DNA of 6,588 nt from an uncultured Rikenellaceae bacterium (GCA_949284665.1 CASDWR010000251.1:1-6588); one strand, 5' to 3'. Shown: positions 1 through 6,386, counted from the stretch's first letter. Made by a program: numbers and translations. The notes: generated from the sequence alone by a model not told the origin.

Positions 1-455
1 ATCCAGAATACGACAGGGAACGTATTGATCAACAAGACTCCCGCAATGCTGACCCACGTGGACCACATCGAAGAAAAACTGATAATCGGAACCAATGCCG
101 AACGCAATTCCAACGGGGCATAAGCCCGTGCATGCTGGACGGCATGACCGCACTCATGAGCCGCTACTGCCGCAGCCGAGACACTGGGATTGTCATAAAC
201 ACTTTCACTCAAATTCACCGTTTTGGTCTTGGGATTGTAATGATCGGTAAGATGACCTGGCGTGGAAACTACCTTCACGTCATAAATACCATTATCCCGA
301 AGCATTTTTTCGGCCACTTCCCGCCCCGTCAAACCTCCCGGAAAACGAATTTGGGAATATTTTCTGAATACGGATTGCAAACGTGCCTGTACGATAAATC
401 CGAGAATTCCTATCACGATGATCGCGATCCAGGCCGGATTGATTTGATATGCCAT
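1..455 (-). CDS. YugP-type membrane zinc metallopeptidase, N-terminal part (cut by the left edge)
   Basis: The reading frame starts at an ATG at 455 and stays open for 151 codons to the left edge, so the C-terminus is missing. Residues 8-24 form a hydrophobic N-terminal membrane segment. The segment NPKTKTVNLSESVYDNP (74-90) is followed by the HExxH zinc motif, AAHECGHAVQH, with H100, E101 and H104 as expected zinc ligands and catalytic glutamate. A hydrophobic stretch from about 118 to the edge is a second membrane region. This arrangement is that of the neutral zinc metallopeptidase family containing Bacillus YugP (PF04298), usually about 225-230 residues, so roughly two thirds is present. 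Substrates of this family are poorly known; a role at the membrane is inferred from the helices. The leader is AT-rich with no Shine-Dalgarno sequence. It lies 81 bp downstream of the dehydrogenase on the same strand, with no clear terminator between, so co-transcription is possible. Confidence 0.9.
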   Translation of the reverse strand, partial: MAYQINPAWIAIIVIGILGFIVQARLQSVFRKYSQIRFPGGLTGREVAEKMLRDNGIYDVKVVSTPGHLTDHYNPKTKTVNLSESVYDNPSVSAAAVAAHECGHAVQHARAYAPLELRSALVPIISFSSMWSTWVSIAGVLLINTFPVVFW

Positions 456-493
456 AATTTTTATAAACTATAATGATTCACCGAATAGAACGC

Positions 494-529
494 ATCGTTT
501 ACACAACTATTGTGCGAAATGCAAACGAT
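494..529. repeat. Nested inverted repeat between dehydrogenase and peptidase genes
   Basis: An inner hairpin pairs CACAA (502-506) with TTGTG (510-514) around the loop CTA. An outer pair, ATCGTTT (494-500) and AAACGAT (523-529), is offset, with one unpaired base on one side and eight on the other. No T-run follows on the minus strand, so it does not look like an intrinsic terminator for the dehydrogenase. It could be an operator or a processing hairpin in the intergenic mRNA, or chance. On the minus strand TAGTTGTG (509-502) is one mismatch from TAnnTTTG, a weak promoter candidate for the peptidase gene. Confidence 0.3.
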
Positions 530-536
530 TCCGCCA

Positions 537-1295
537 CTATTTCCGCACAATATAATAAGAATTCGCCTGAGAAGCGGGGGTGATGATCACTTCATTGATG
601 CTCACGTGGGCAGGTTGGCGTACCGCCCATAAAATCGTTTCGGCGATATCTTCGCCCCGAAGCGGCTCGTATCCGGCATATACCTTGTCTGCAGCCTCCT
701 TATCGCCATGAAAACGGATGAGTGAAAATTCGGTTTCCACCTTGCCCGGACGAATCTCGGTCACTTTGACTCCTGTCCCCAACAAATCGATACGCATCGT
801 TTCGCTCAAGGCATGTACGGCATGCTTGGTCGCACAATAGACATTGCCGCATTCGTATGGTTCGGTACCCGCTGTGGAACCGATATTGACAATGTGACCA
901 TGTCCCTGAGCAACCATACGCTCAGCTACAATGCGAGATATGTAGAGCACCCCTTTGATATTGGTATCGATCACCTCTTCCCAGTTGTTTACATCTCCGC
1001 TCTGAAAATGGACAAAGTCGGAAGCCATTCCCGCATTATTCACCAAAATATCGATCTGTCGGAACTTCTCCGGCAGCGACTCGAGCGCAGCCTGACAACT
1101 TTGCCGCTCCTTGATATCGAAACATAGCACGTGGACCGACACTCCATGATCCTCCTTCAACTCCTGTTTGAGTTGCTTGAGTCTCTCAGCTCGTCGACCG
1201 GTGATAATCAGATCATAACCCTCTTCCGCGAAAATCCTCGCGGTAGCCTCGCCGATCCCGGAAGTCGCTCCCGTTACTAAAACTACCTGTTTCAT
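537..1295 (-). CDS. NADP-dependent short-chain dehydrogenase, YdfG-like
   Basis: This 252-residue classical short-chain dehydrogenase/reductase has a complete Rossmann fold. The dinucleotide motif TGATSGIG is at 8-15, and GRRAERL (33-39) after the second strand carries arginines that usually select NADP over NAD. NNAG is at 86-89. The catalytic set is N112 (in DTNIKG), S140, Y153 and K157 (YCATK), and RPGKVETEF (182-190) follows. Length and the strings INIGSTAG-like 136-143, GNVYCATK and RPGKVETEF closely resemble E. coli YdfG, which oxidises serine, threonine and short 3-hydroxy acids and reduces malonic semialdehyde. The protein is cytoplasmic. Exact substrate here is inferred from resemblance only, since this superfamily changes specificity easily. 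The start at 1295 puts the nucleotide motif at its normal distance from the N-terminus, and a perfect TAnnTTTG box lies 21 bp upstream. It is divergent from the permease operon. Confidence 0.93.
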   Translation of the reverse strand: MKQVVLVTGATSGIGEATARIFAEEGYDLIITGRRAERLKQLKQELKEDHGVSVHVLCFDIKERQSCQAALESLPEKFRQIDILVNNAGMASDFVHFQSGDVNNWEEVIDTNIKGVLYISRIVAERMVAQGHGHIVNIGSTAGTEPYECGNVYCATKHAVHALSETMRIDLLGTGVKVTEIRPGKVETEFSLIRFHGDKEAADKVYAGYEPLRGEDIAETILWAVRQPAHVSINEVIITPASQANSYYIVRK

Positions 1296-1315
1296 AATTG
1301 TGCCGTAAATTTATG

Positions 1316-1323
1316 CAAAACTA
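1316..1323 (-). promoter_or_regulatory. Promoter -7 box for the dehydrogenase gene
   Basis: Read on the minus strand this is TAGTTTTG, a full match to the Bacteroidota -7 consensus TAnnTTTG, followed by C as is common. Transcription would begin near 1309, giving a leader of about 13 nt. No TTTG -33 element is visible at the usual 19-21 nt upstream. It stands back to back with the plus-strand box at 1336-1343. Confidence 0.6.
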
Positions 1324-1335
1324 CTAAATTTTACG

Positions 1336-1343
1336 TTACTTTG
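1336..1343 (+). promoter_or_regulatory. Promoter -7 box for the permease-ubiE operon
   Basis: TTACTTTG matches TAnnTTTG at all but the second base and is followed by C. A start near 1350 would give a leader of about 20 nt before the ATG at 1371. No clear -33 TTTG is seen; the place where it would lie overlaps the -7 box of the divergent dehydrogenase promoter, so the two promoters may compete for polymerase. Confidence 0.45.
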
Positions 1344-1370
1344 CATCACCATCTCTGATTTTGCTCTCGG

Positions 1371-2621
1371 ATGTCCCGTAAGAAGATCGAAATATTCATC
1401 GCAAGACGCATCTCCTCGCAACGCGGAGAGACAAAAAACGTAATGATCCGTATCGCGGTCGCTACGATAGCCGTCGGCATGGCCGTCATGATTCTGGCAA
1501 TGGCCGTCATTCGGGGATTCCGTGAAGAGATCACCAATACATTGAGCGGATTCGGGTCCCATGTAAGAGTAGTGAGTCTCGATGCCGGCAGTTCGTTCGA
1601 GTCGTCCCCCGTCCGATACGATACGACGCTGATCCGAAGTTTCCGTACCATCCCTCACCTCTATTCCGTATTCCCTTATGCCGTTAAAGGCGGTATCATC
1701 AAGACGTCCGAAGCAATTCAGGGAGTCATGTTGAAAGGGGTCCCGGACGGTTACGACTTCTCATTCTTCACCGACAACCTGCTGGAAGGCAACCTGCCGA
1801 GGATAGGCGATTCCGTACGACGGAAAGATCTGCTCATCTCTCGCAAGACAGCCGACCTGCTCTCTCTCAAAACGGGTGACCGGGTCGAGTTGCTCTTTGT
1901 CAGCGATGCGCTGCCCGTGCGGCGCGATCTATTTCAGATTTGCGGAATCTTTGCCTCGGGCATGGACGAACTGGACAAAACGATTACCCTTACCGACATC
2001 CGGAACGTCCAACGCCTCAATGGCTGGGACACCGACCAAATCACGGGATATGAAATCATGACCGATCGTTTCGACCGTCTGGAGGAGGTCACCGAAGCCC
2101 TCTACGAAAAAACCGTAGACCCGACAATCTCCCCGGACCAAATGCTCAAGGTCGAAGATATCGTTTCACTCAATCCGAACATATTCGACTGGTTACGGGC
2201 ACACAACGTCAACGCCGCCGTCATTATCGTCATCATGTTGCTCGTGGCACTGCTCAACATGATTTCCGCCTTGCTCATCATTCTGCTCGAAAAAACCGCC
2301 ATGATCGGCACGCTTAAAGCTCTCGGGATGCGAAACCGTCCCATACGACGGATTTTCCTGCTTCGGTCGCTCCGTATCATCCTCTACGGACTTCTGTGGG
2401 GAAATCTTGTCGGCCTGTCGCTCGCACTATTGCAAAAATACACCCACTTGGTAAAACTCGACAGTTCGGGCTACATGCTCTCCGAAGTGCCCGTCTCTCT
2501 TCAGGCAGGCTGGTGGATCGAACTCAATATCGGGGTTCCACTGGTTATTCTTACCCTGTTGATGATTCCGGTCATGGCCGTTTCGCGCATCACCCCTGAA
2601 AAAACGATTCGCTACCAATGA
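1371..2621 (+). CDS. ABC transporter permease, FtsX/LolC-LolE type
   Basis: This 416-residue protein has the MacB/LolE topology: a cytoplasmic N-terminus (SRKKIEIFIARRISS), a first membrane helix at about 25-47, a large periplasmic domain at about 50-278, and three more helices at about 280-306, 327-355 and 382-404. EKTAMIGTLKALGM (307-320) after the second helix is the cytoplasmic coupling segment typical of the FtsX-like permease domain. The end ITPEKTIRYQ is like other Bacteroidota LolE-type proteins. By family, it would work with a LolD-type ATPase to release lipoproteins from the inner membrane for transfer to the outer membrane. No ATPase gene lies in the window, so lipoprotein transport is inferred; another exporter of the MacB class remains possible. 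It is the first gene of the four-gene block, and its stop overlaps the ubiE start by four bases (ATGA). Confidence 0.88.
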   Translation: MSRKKIEIFIARRISSQRGETKNVMIRIAVATIAVGMAVMILAMAVIRGFREEITNTLSGFGSHVRVVSLDAGSSFESSPVRYDTTLIRSFRTIPHLYSVFPYAVKGGIIKTSEAIQGVMLKGVPDGYDFSFFTDNLLEGNLPRIGDSVRRKDLLISRKTADLLSLKTGDRVELLFVSDALPVRRDLFQICGIFASGMDELDKTITLTDIRNVQRLNGWDTDQITGYEIMTDRFDRLEEVTEALYEKTVDPTISPDQMLKVEDIVSLNPNIFDWLRAHNVNAAVIIVIMLLVALLNMISALLIILLEKTAMIGTLKALGMRNRPIRRIFLLRSLRIILYGLLWGNLVGLSLALLQKYTHLVKLDSSGYMLSEVPVSLQAGWWIELNIGVPLVILTLLMIPVMAVSRITPEKTIRYQ

Positions 2622-3343
2622 CAAACAGCGACAATCTGCTCCCTGGATCCAAGAAAAAAAGGGTCCGCGACATGTTCGATGCTATTGCACCACGCTACGA
2701 TCTGTTGAACCATCTGTTGTCCTTCAACATCGATCGCCGATGGCGACGTCGAACGGTTCGGATGGCCAAGCAGGTCGGACCGTCCGATATCCTCGACATG
2801 GCTACCGGAACGGGCGATCTGGCGATCGATCTTGCCAGACACCTTCCCATGGCCCATATCACCGGAATCGACATTTCGGACAAGATGCTTTGCATCGCAC
2901 GCGAAAAAATTCACCGGTGCAGGCTTGATGGCCGCATCGAACTGCTACAAGGCGATGCCGAGCGAACGCCTTTCCCCGCATCGTGTTTCGACGTCATCAC
3001 CGTGGCTTTCGGTGTCAGGAACTTTCAATGCATCGCCGCCGGACTCTCCGAATCCGTACGTCTGCTGCGAACGGGAGGACGGCTATTTATCCTCGAATTT
3101 TCCACTCCGCAGGGCAAAATATTCGGTCCGATTTACCGTTTCTATTTTCACCGAGTACTCCCGATAGTGGGCGGCATAATATCCGGAGAACGGTCAGCCT
3201 ACGAATATTTGCCCGACTCGGTAAGCAAATTTCCGGAAAAGTCGCTATTTTTGCGACAGATGACGGAAGCGGGACTGGATGAATGCCATGCCGTAACGCT
3301 CATGAACGGAGTAGCCTACATATACACGGGTCAAAAAAAATGA
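2618..3343 (+). CDS. ubiE: Demethylmenaquinone methyltransferase
   Basis: This 241-residue class I SAM-dependent methyltransferase carries the UbiE/MenG signatures in order: MFDAIAPRYDLLNHLLSFNI (19-38) with WR following, the SAM-binding loop DMATGTGD (60-67), the acidic residue D85 in GIDIS, GDAE (112-115), and AFGVRNF (130-136), the family's most diagnostic string. LEFSTP (159-164) and YEYLPDSVSKFP (195-206) complete the pattern. Length is usual. It makes the last step of menaquinone synthesis, adding a C-methyl group to demethylmenaquinone at the inner face of the cytoplasmic membrane. Bacteroidota respire with menaquinone, so the menG sense is expected rather than a ubiquinone role. Both ends overlap neighbours by four bases (ATGA at 2618-2621 and 3340-3343), suggesting translational coupling with the permease before it and the lipoprotein after it. 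No other quinone gene is present here. Confidence 0.96.
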   Translation: MTNSDNLLPGSKKKRVRDMFDAIAPRYDLLNHLLSFNIDRRWRRRTVRMAKQVGPSDILDMATGTGDLAIDLARHLPMAHITGIDISDKMLCIAREKIHRCRLDGRIELLQGDAERTPFPASCFDVITVAFGVRNFQCIAAGLSESVRLLRTGGRLFILEFSTPQGKIFGPIYRFYFHRVLPIVGGIISGERSAYEYLPDSVSKFPEKSLFLRQMTEAGLDECHAVTLMNGVAYIYTGQKK

Positions 3344-3828
3344 AACGATTTTCCCCTTTATTGGTGGCCGCCATGCTGGCCCTGACACTGTCCGGATGCA
3401 TCAAGCCTTCGGATATCAAACTCCGAAACGTGGAAAACGTCTCGGTGTCGATCATGGGTAATGTCCGAATCACCCTGTCGCTCGACATCGAAAACCTGTC
3501 GGGTTTCAATGTACGGGTGCAGGATATCAAACTAACCCTCCACGATAACCAGTCTGCAGAGTTGGCAGAAATCGTCGTCAACGAATCCATCTTCCTGCGC
3601 CGCCGCTCCGCACAATGTGTCGACATTCCCGTCCATGTCAAACTGAACGATCCCATAAAGGCCCTGTCATTGTTGGGATCTCTGCGCAACGGTAGTGACG
3701 ATATCTTCGTTTCAGGCCAGTTCGTCCTCAAGACATGCGGGATCAAAAAGAAGGAGAAAATCGAAAACATCCCGCTGAAACGGTTTGCTTTTCAATTCGA
3801 TAACGCCTTTGACCGGACCAACATCTGA
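3340..3828 (+). CDS. LEA14/WHy-like lipoprotein
   Basis: The start is taken at 3340, where ATG overlaps the ubiE stop, because it begins a clean lipoprotein signal: MKR, a hydrophobic core, then the lipobox LSGC with C20 as the lipidated residue. An in-frame upstream ATG at 3283 would bury this signal and lies inside ubiE. The product has 162 residues. The mature part is rich in beta strands, with ITLSLDIENLSGFNVRVQDI (44-63) and, later, VDIPVHVKL (94-102). The pattern 'N-x-S-x-F-x-V-x-V-x-x-I-x-x-x-L' is that of LEA14/WHy-type domains (related to PF03168), small Ig-like domains found in bacterial lipoproteins. It probably sits in the outer or inner membrane facing the periplasm. Function is unknown. 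Being next to a LolE-type permease fits an envelope role, but that is context only. The tail (135-162) is charged. Confidence 0.8.
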   Translation: MKRFSPLLVAAMLALTLSGCIKPSDIKLRNVENVSVSIMGNVRITLSLDIENLSGFNVRVQDIKLTLHDNQSAELAEIVVNESIFLRRRSAQCVDIPVHVKLNDPIKALSLLGSLRNGSDDIFVSGQFVLKTCGIKKKEKIENIPLKRFAFQFDNAFDRTNI

Positions 3829-3836
3829 CTGAAACC

Positions 3837-4292
3837 ATGAAAAAATTCCTTCTCTTTTCAATTGCCCTGTTGACCTCCTGGTCAGGCTTGCATGCACAAA
3901 GCATCGATGCATTCAAAACGCGTTTGTCGCTTCCCGATTCGATCTACCGTGTTTCGGTCTCCGTATTTGAACACGGGTCCGCTGCATCCGCCATCGATCG
4001 CTATCAGCTTCAGAAAAAAACAGAACCTGTCATCAACGGTTATCGGATCCGAATCTTTTTCGACAACAGCCAGAATGCCCGAACCGCAGCCGGAGAGGTT
4101 CAGGAAAATTTCAAGACACTCTTCCCCGACATACCCGTCTATCTCTCGTACGACGCACCTTCGTTCTTTGTCTGGGTAGGCAATTGCATGAACATCGACG
4201 AAGCTCTCGTACTTTGGGGAAAGATTAAAAATCATTTTGACAAGGCTTTCCCGGTAAGGCAGGAGATTCCGCTCGCTGAATTTTTAAAATAG
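3837..4292 (+). CDS. Secreted SPOR-like protein
   Basis: This 151-residue protein begins with a type I signal peptide: MKK, a hydrophobic core, then SGLHA with cleavage likely after A20. Residues 67-147 resemble the small SPOR-like domains common in Bacteroidota: NGYRIRIFFDNSQNARTAAG (67-86), then a helix, then PDIPVYLSYDAPSFFVWVG (97-115), a strand pair with a 'Y-x-x-P-x-F-x-V-x-V-G' core, and a second helix. SPOR domains bind denuded glycan strands of peptidoglycan. Whether this divergent copy binds glycan is inferred. It is expected in the periplasm. It starts 8 nt after the preceding lipoprotein gene, so it is very likely part of the same operon, and it is the last gene of the block. No strong terminator follows; GCCC/GGGC at 4307-4326 is only a weak hairpin. 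Confidence 0.75.
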   Translation: MKKFLLFSIALLTSWSGLHAQSIDAFKTRLSLPDSIYRVSVSVFEHGSAASAIDRYQLQKKTEPVINGYRIRIFFDNSQNARTAAGEVQENFKTLFPDIPVYLSYDAPSFFVWVGNCMNIDEALVLWGKIKNHFDKAFPVRQEIPLAEFLK

Positions 4293-4523
4293 ACGGAATA
4301 CGGAAGGCCCGTCCATCCCAAAGGGCAGAGAGCCGAATACCATCGCTGCGATTCGTTTGCGGTGCATTATGCGTATGGCCACGATCTTCAACACACAATA
4401 AGCTGTCAGGTTCTCGCACGCCAACTCACTTTCAAAACAGAGATCTCGCTCCGACCACAAAAAATAATTGCAAAAAAATGCGAAAAAAATTGTCCGAATG
4501 GGAAACACTATCATAAAAATACA
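4293..4523. other. Intergenic stretch without a supported gene
   Basis: Nothing convincing is encoded here on either strand. The minus strand has an open frame running from inside the following lipoprotein gene down to 4284, but its sequence is not like a known protein and it covers the whole small gene in antisense. There is no tRNA-like arm set. The right half (about 4450-4520) is very A-rich, as is usual upstream of a strong Bacteroidota promoter. Confidence 0.5.
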
Positions 4524-4531
4524 TACCTTTG
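4524..4531 (+). promoter_or_regulatory. Promoter -7 box for the small acidic lipoprotein
   Basis: TACCTTTG is a full match to TAnnTTTG. Transcription would begin near 4538 and give a leader of about 36 nt, AT-rich, with AAAAGAGACC just before the ATG at 4574. No TTTG -33 box is found at the normal spacing, although the upstream 60 nt are A-rich. Confidence 0.65.
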
Positions 4532-4573
4532 ACCCGACAAAATGTAATATTAACGAACCAAACAAAAGAGACC

Positions 4574-4771
4574 ATGAAAAAACTTTTCTCACTTCTGGTT
4601 GTAGTTGTTGCCGCAATGGCCGTATCGTGCTGTGGCAAAGCAAAGAAAGCAGCTGCTGAAACCGAATCTGCTCAAGTAGAGGTGGTAACTGAAACGGTTG
4701 TTGAGAGTGTTGAAAGCGATTCGACCGCAACTGCCGAGGCAAGTGCTCCCGTAGAAGAAAGCGCCGAATAA
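4574..4771 (+). CDS. Small acidic Ala/Glu/Val-rich lipoprotein
   Basis: The ATG at 4574 starts a 65-residue product with a lipoprotein signal: MKKLFSLLVVVVAAMAVSCC, in which C19 follows AVS and would be the lipidated cysteine, with a second cysteine at 20. An in-frame ATG at 4529 overlaps the -7 box and would hide the signal, so it is rejected. The mature part starts basic (GKAKKAAA) and becomes a low-complexity acidic tail of E, V, S, T and A with no recognisable domain. It is probably an abundant small envelope lipoprotein; no function can be assigned. It stands alone between its own promoter (4524-4531) and a strong terminator (4792-4825). Codon use looks ordinary for a highly expressed gene: GCT, GAA and GTT are frequent. 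Confidence 0.8.
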   Translation: MKKLFSLLVVVVAAMAVSCCGKAKKAAAETESAQVEVVTETVVESVESDSTATAEASAPVEESAE

Positions 4772-4791
4772 CTTACCGAACTAAGCGATTT

Positions 4792-4825
4792 AAAAAAACT
4801 CCTCGTTTTTGCGAGGAGTTTTTTT
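4792..4825. terminator. Bidirectional intrinsic terminator between the small lipoprotein and surE
   Basis: CTCCTCG (4799-4805) and CGAGGAG (4812-4818) form a perfect stem with the loop TTTTTG. Seven A's before it (4792-4798) pair with seven T's after it (4819-4825), extending the stem to 14 bp. In either direction the RNA ends in a U-run, so it can stop transcripts of the lipoprotein from the left and of surE from the right. Confidence 0.92.
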
Positions 4826-4884
4826 CTCTATCCCTCGGGACCGCATCACGCGTAAAAAACCGTATCCGACATCGGCCTTCTACC

Positions 4885-5655
4885 CTACCGGATAATTTTT
4901 TTCAATTCACCGATTTGACGGTAATCGGTCATGTCGACCTGAACCGGCACAATAGAGATATAACCGTTCGCCAACGCCCATTCATCGGTATCCCGGGCTT
5001 CGGGTTCCTGATTGAAAAAATCGCCCGTGAGCCAGAAATAGTCCTTCCCGCGAGGGTCCTGTCTGCAATAAAACTCCTCTTTCCAATACCCCTTGTTTTG
5101 ACGGCATATCCGGAAACCTTTGATTTCCTCGGGTCTCCCTTTCGGGATATTGATGTTCAGGCACATATTGCTTTCGACACGGGCCGAGAGAATGTCTCCT
5201 ATCACCTTCTCGGCAAATACGGATGCTGCCTCGAAATCGGCATCCATATCGTGGTCGGTCAGGGAAAGCCCAATCGACGGAGATCCATAAAAACTGGCTT
5301 CTATGGCTGCTCCCATCGTACCGGAATAAAGAACGCTGATGGCTGAATTCGATCCATGGTTGATTCCCGAAATATTGAGTGTCGGCCGATCATCCGGAAA
5401 GAGATAATCGTATCCCATCTTCACACAATCCACAGGCGTCCCCGAACAAGCGTAAACAGCCAAATCCTCGCTCTTCTCAACGGTTCGGAGATACAATGGC
5501 TGGAACATCGTAATGGCATGTGCCATACCAGATTGCGTAGTTTCAGGAGCAATTGCGACAACCCTTCCGAATTTACGGGCCACCCCGATGATCGTACGAA
5601 GTCCCTTTGCATTGACTCCATCATCGTTGGTTATGAATATAAACGGCTTTTTCAT
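4885..5655 (-). CDS. surE: 5'/3'-nucleotidase SurE (survival protein)
   Basis: This 256-residue protein has the SurE hallmarks. The N-terminal FITNDDG carries the metal ligands D11 and D12. TTQSGMAHAIT (39-49) supplies the ligand S42. GTPVDC (72-77), NISGINHGSN (94-103, ligand N99) and YSGTMGAAIEA (110-120) complete the active site. By family it is a cytoplasmic metal-dependent phosphatase that removes phosphate from nucleoside 5'- and 3'-monophosphates, and in some species from short polyphosphate. E. coli surE is needed for stationary-phase survival. The length is normal for the family and all ligands are present, so it should be active. The start at 5655 places NDDG at the usual N-terminal position, and a full-match -7 box lies 23 bp upstream. 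It is transcribed alone, convergent with the small lipoprotein and sharing its terminator. Confidence 0.97.
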   Translation of the reverse strand: MKKPFIFITNDDGVNAKGLRTIIGVARKFGRVVAIAPETTQSGMAHAITMFQPLYLRTVEKSEDLAVYACSGTPVDCVKMGYDYLFPDDRPTLNISGINHGSNSAISVLYSGTMGAAIEASFYGSPSIGLSLTDHDMDADFEAASVFAEKVIGDILSARVESNMCLNINIPKGRPEEIKGFRICRQNKGYWKEEFYCRQDPRGKDYFWLTGDFFNQEPEARDTDEWALANGYISIVPVQVDMTDYRQIGELKKIIR

Positions 5656-5678
5656 ACTCTCGGCAACAGTTTGGTTTG

Positions 5679-5686
5679 CAAAGATA
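5679..5686 (-). promoter_or_regulatory. Promoter -7 box for surE
   Basis: On the minus strand this reads TATCTTTG followed by C, a full match to TAnnTTTG. Transcription would begin near 5672 with a leader of about 17 nt. No -33 TTTG occurs at 19-21 nt spacing. Confidence 0.65.
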
Positions 5687-5795
5687 ATATTTTCGTACGG
5701 AGTTCCATCCCCCGGAACGGGACAAATTTTCCATCGAATCCTCCCTCATGAAGAGAGAACTGAAAACCGCGAGAAGGAAAAGATTCGGAAAAATT

Positions 5796-5826
5796 TTTGT
5801 CATTAAAGAAATTACCTCTATCTTTG
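5796..5826 (+). promoter_or_regulatory. Complete -33/-7 promoter for rplS
   Basis: TTTG at 5796-5799 and TATCTTTG at 5819-5826 are separated by exactly 19 nt, the textbook arrangement of the Bacteroidota housekeeping promoter. It is the only promoter in the window with both elements, as expected for a ribosomal protein gene. Transcription should begin near 5832-5834, leaving a leader of about 72 nt. Confidence 0.82.
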
Positions 5827-5833
5827 CACTTCC

Positions 5834-5882
5834 AGTACAGGAATCTCTTATGAGAACACAGGAGTCCGTAATATTCCGTACT
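5834..5882 (+). promoter_or_regulatory. Stem structure in the rplS leader, possible ribosomal-protein leader
   Basis: AGTAC (5834-5838) pairs with GTACT (5878-5882), and GGAAT (5840-5844) pairs with ATTCC (5873-5877). This gives a 10-bp stem broken only by one bulged A (5839). The enclosed 28 nt can form a smaller CTC/GAG hairpin (5845-5847 with 5852-5854 or 5862-5864). The stem begins at the predicted transcription start and ends 22 nt before the rplS ATG. Ribosomal proteins often bind such leaders to limit their own synthesis, and L19 leaders are known in other phyla. That this is one is inference; it could also just protect the mRNA 5' end. Confidence 0.45.
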
Positions 5883-5904
5883 TAATTTAACTTGTTATAA
5901 GGCA

Positions 5905-6270
5905 ATGGATCAGTTAATCAAAATCGCAGAAGAAGCGATGTGGGAGAAAAAGGATATCCCCGCATTCAAAAGCGGCGATACCGTTACGGTTACCTATAAA
6001 ATCATAGAAGGTAACAAAGAACGTCTCCAAAGTTTTCGCGGCGTGGTCATTCAGATCAAGGGCCACGGTCTCACCAAAATGTTCACCATCCGTAAAGTTT
6101 CGAACGGTGTAGGTGTAGAACGTATCTTCCCCCTTTATTCTCCGCACATCGACAGCATCGAAGTAAACAAAACAGGCGTTGTCCGTCGCGCTCGCATCTA
6201 CTACCTGCGCAATCTTACCGGTAAAAAAGCCCGTATCAAAGAGAAACGTTTCGGTGGCAACAAGCAGTAG
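5905..6270 (+). CDS. rplS: 50S ribosomal protein bL19
   Basis: This 121-residue protein is a full-length bL19. The family strings are present in order: [15 protein letters not shown] (19-33), [15 protein letters not shown] (39-53), [20 protein letters not shown] (60-79) followed by PHIDSIEV, and [20 protein letters not shown] (94-113). bL19 sits at the interface of the large and small subunits, contacting 16S rRNA and helping form an intersubunit bridge. In many bacteria rplS is last in the rpsP-rimM-trmD-rplS operon. Here it is alone, with its own complete promoter and a terminator. The start at 5905 gives the normal N-terminus; upstream is only a weak AAGG, usual for this phylum. Confidence 0.98.
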   Translation: MDQLIKIAEEAMWEKKDIPAFKSGDTVTVTYKIIEGNKERLQSFRGVVIQIKGHGLTKMFTIRKVSNGVGVERIFPLYSPHIDSIEVNKTGVVRRARIYYLRNLTGKKARIKEKRFGGNKQ

Positions 6271-6345
6271 CCGAAAAATACACTCTCCCGGTTCTGACTT
6301 TCGAAACTTCTTTCGATGGAATTCAGGGAACCACAACGTAACACG

Positions 6346-6384
6346 AAAAATAAATGCGGCACATTATGCCGTATTTATTTTTTT
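6346..6384. terminator. Strong intrinsic terminator after rplS
   Basis: AAATAAATGCGGCA (6348-6361) pairs with TGCCGTATTTATTT (6367-6380) with one G-T wobble and the loop CATTA. A's at 6346-6347 extend the stem to 16 bp with T's at 6381-6382, and the T-run continues to 6384. The A-run on the left would also serve as a U-run for a minus-strand transcript, so it can act in both directions. It lies 75 nt after the rplS stop. Confidence 0.92.
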
Positions 6385-6386
6385 CA

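Noticed and set aside
132..473. 113-codon plus-strand ORF
   Set aside because: It lies antisense to the zinc peptidase frame, which carries HExxH and membrane segments; its own translation shows no recognisable features.
3283..3339. Upstream in-frame start for the LEA14-like lipoprotein
   Set aside because: It would add 19 residues inside ubiE and bury the lipoprotein signal; the ATGA overlap at 3340 is the natural start.
4284..4742. 152-codon minus-strand ORF across the intergenic gap and the small lipoprotein
   Set aside because: It is antisense to most of the lipoprotein gene, whose GAA/GCT-rich codons rarely make stops on the other strand, and it has no promoter box or recognisable domain.
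5702..5718. GTTCC/GGAAC hairpin upstream of surE
   Set aside because: Only 5 bp with a 7-nt loop and no T-run; it fits neither a terminator nor a known riboswitch, so it is probably chance.
5621..5803. 60-codon minus-strand ORF upstream of surE
   Set aside because: It runs over the surE promoter and the surE start in another frame and has no domain; only its start looks like a signal sequence, by chance.
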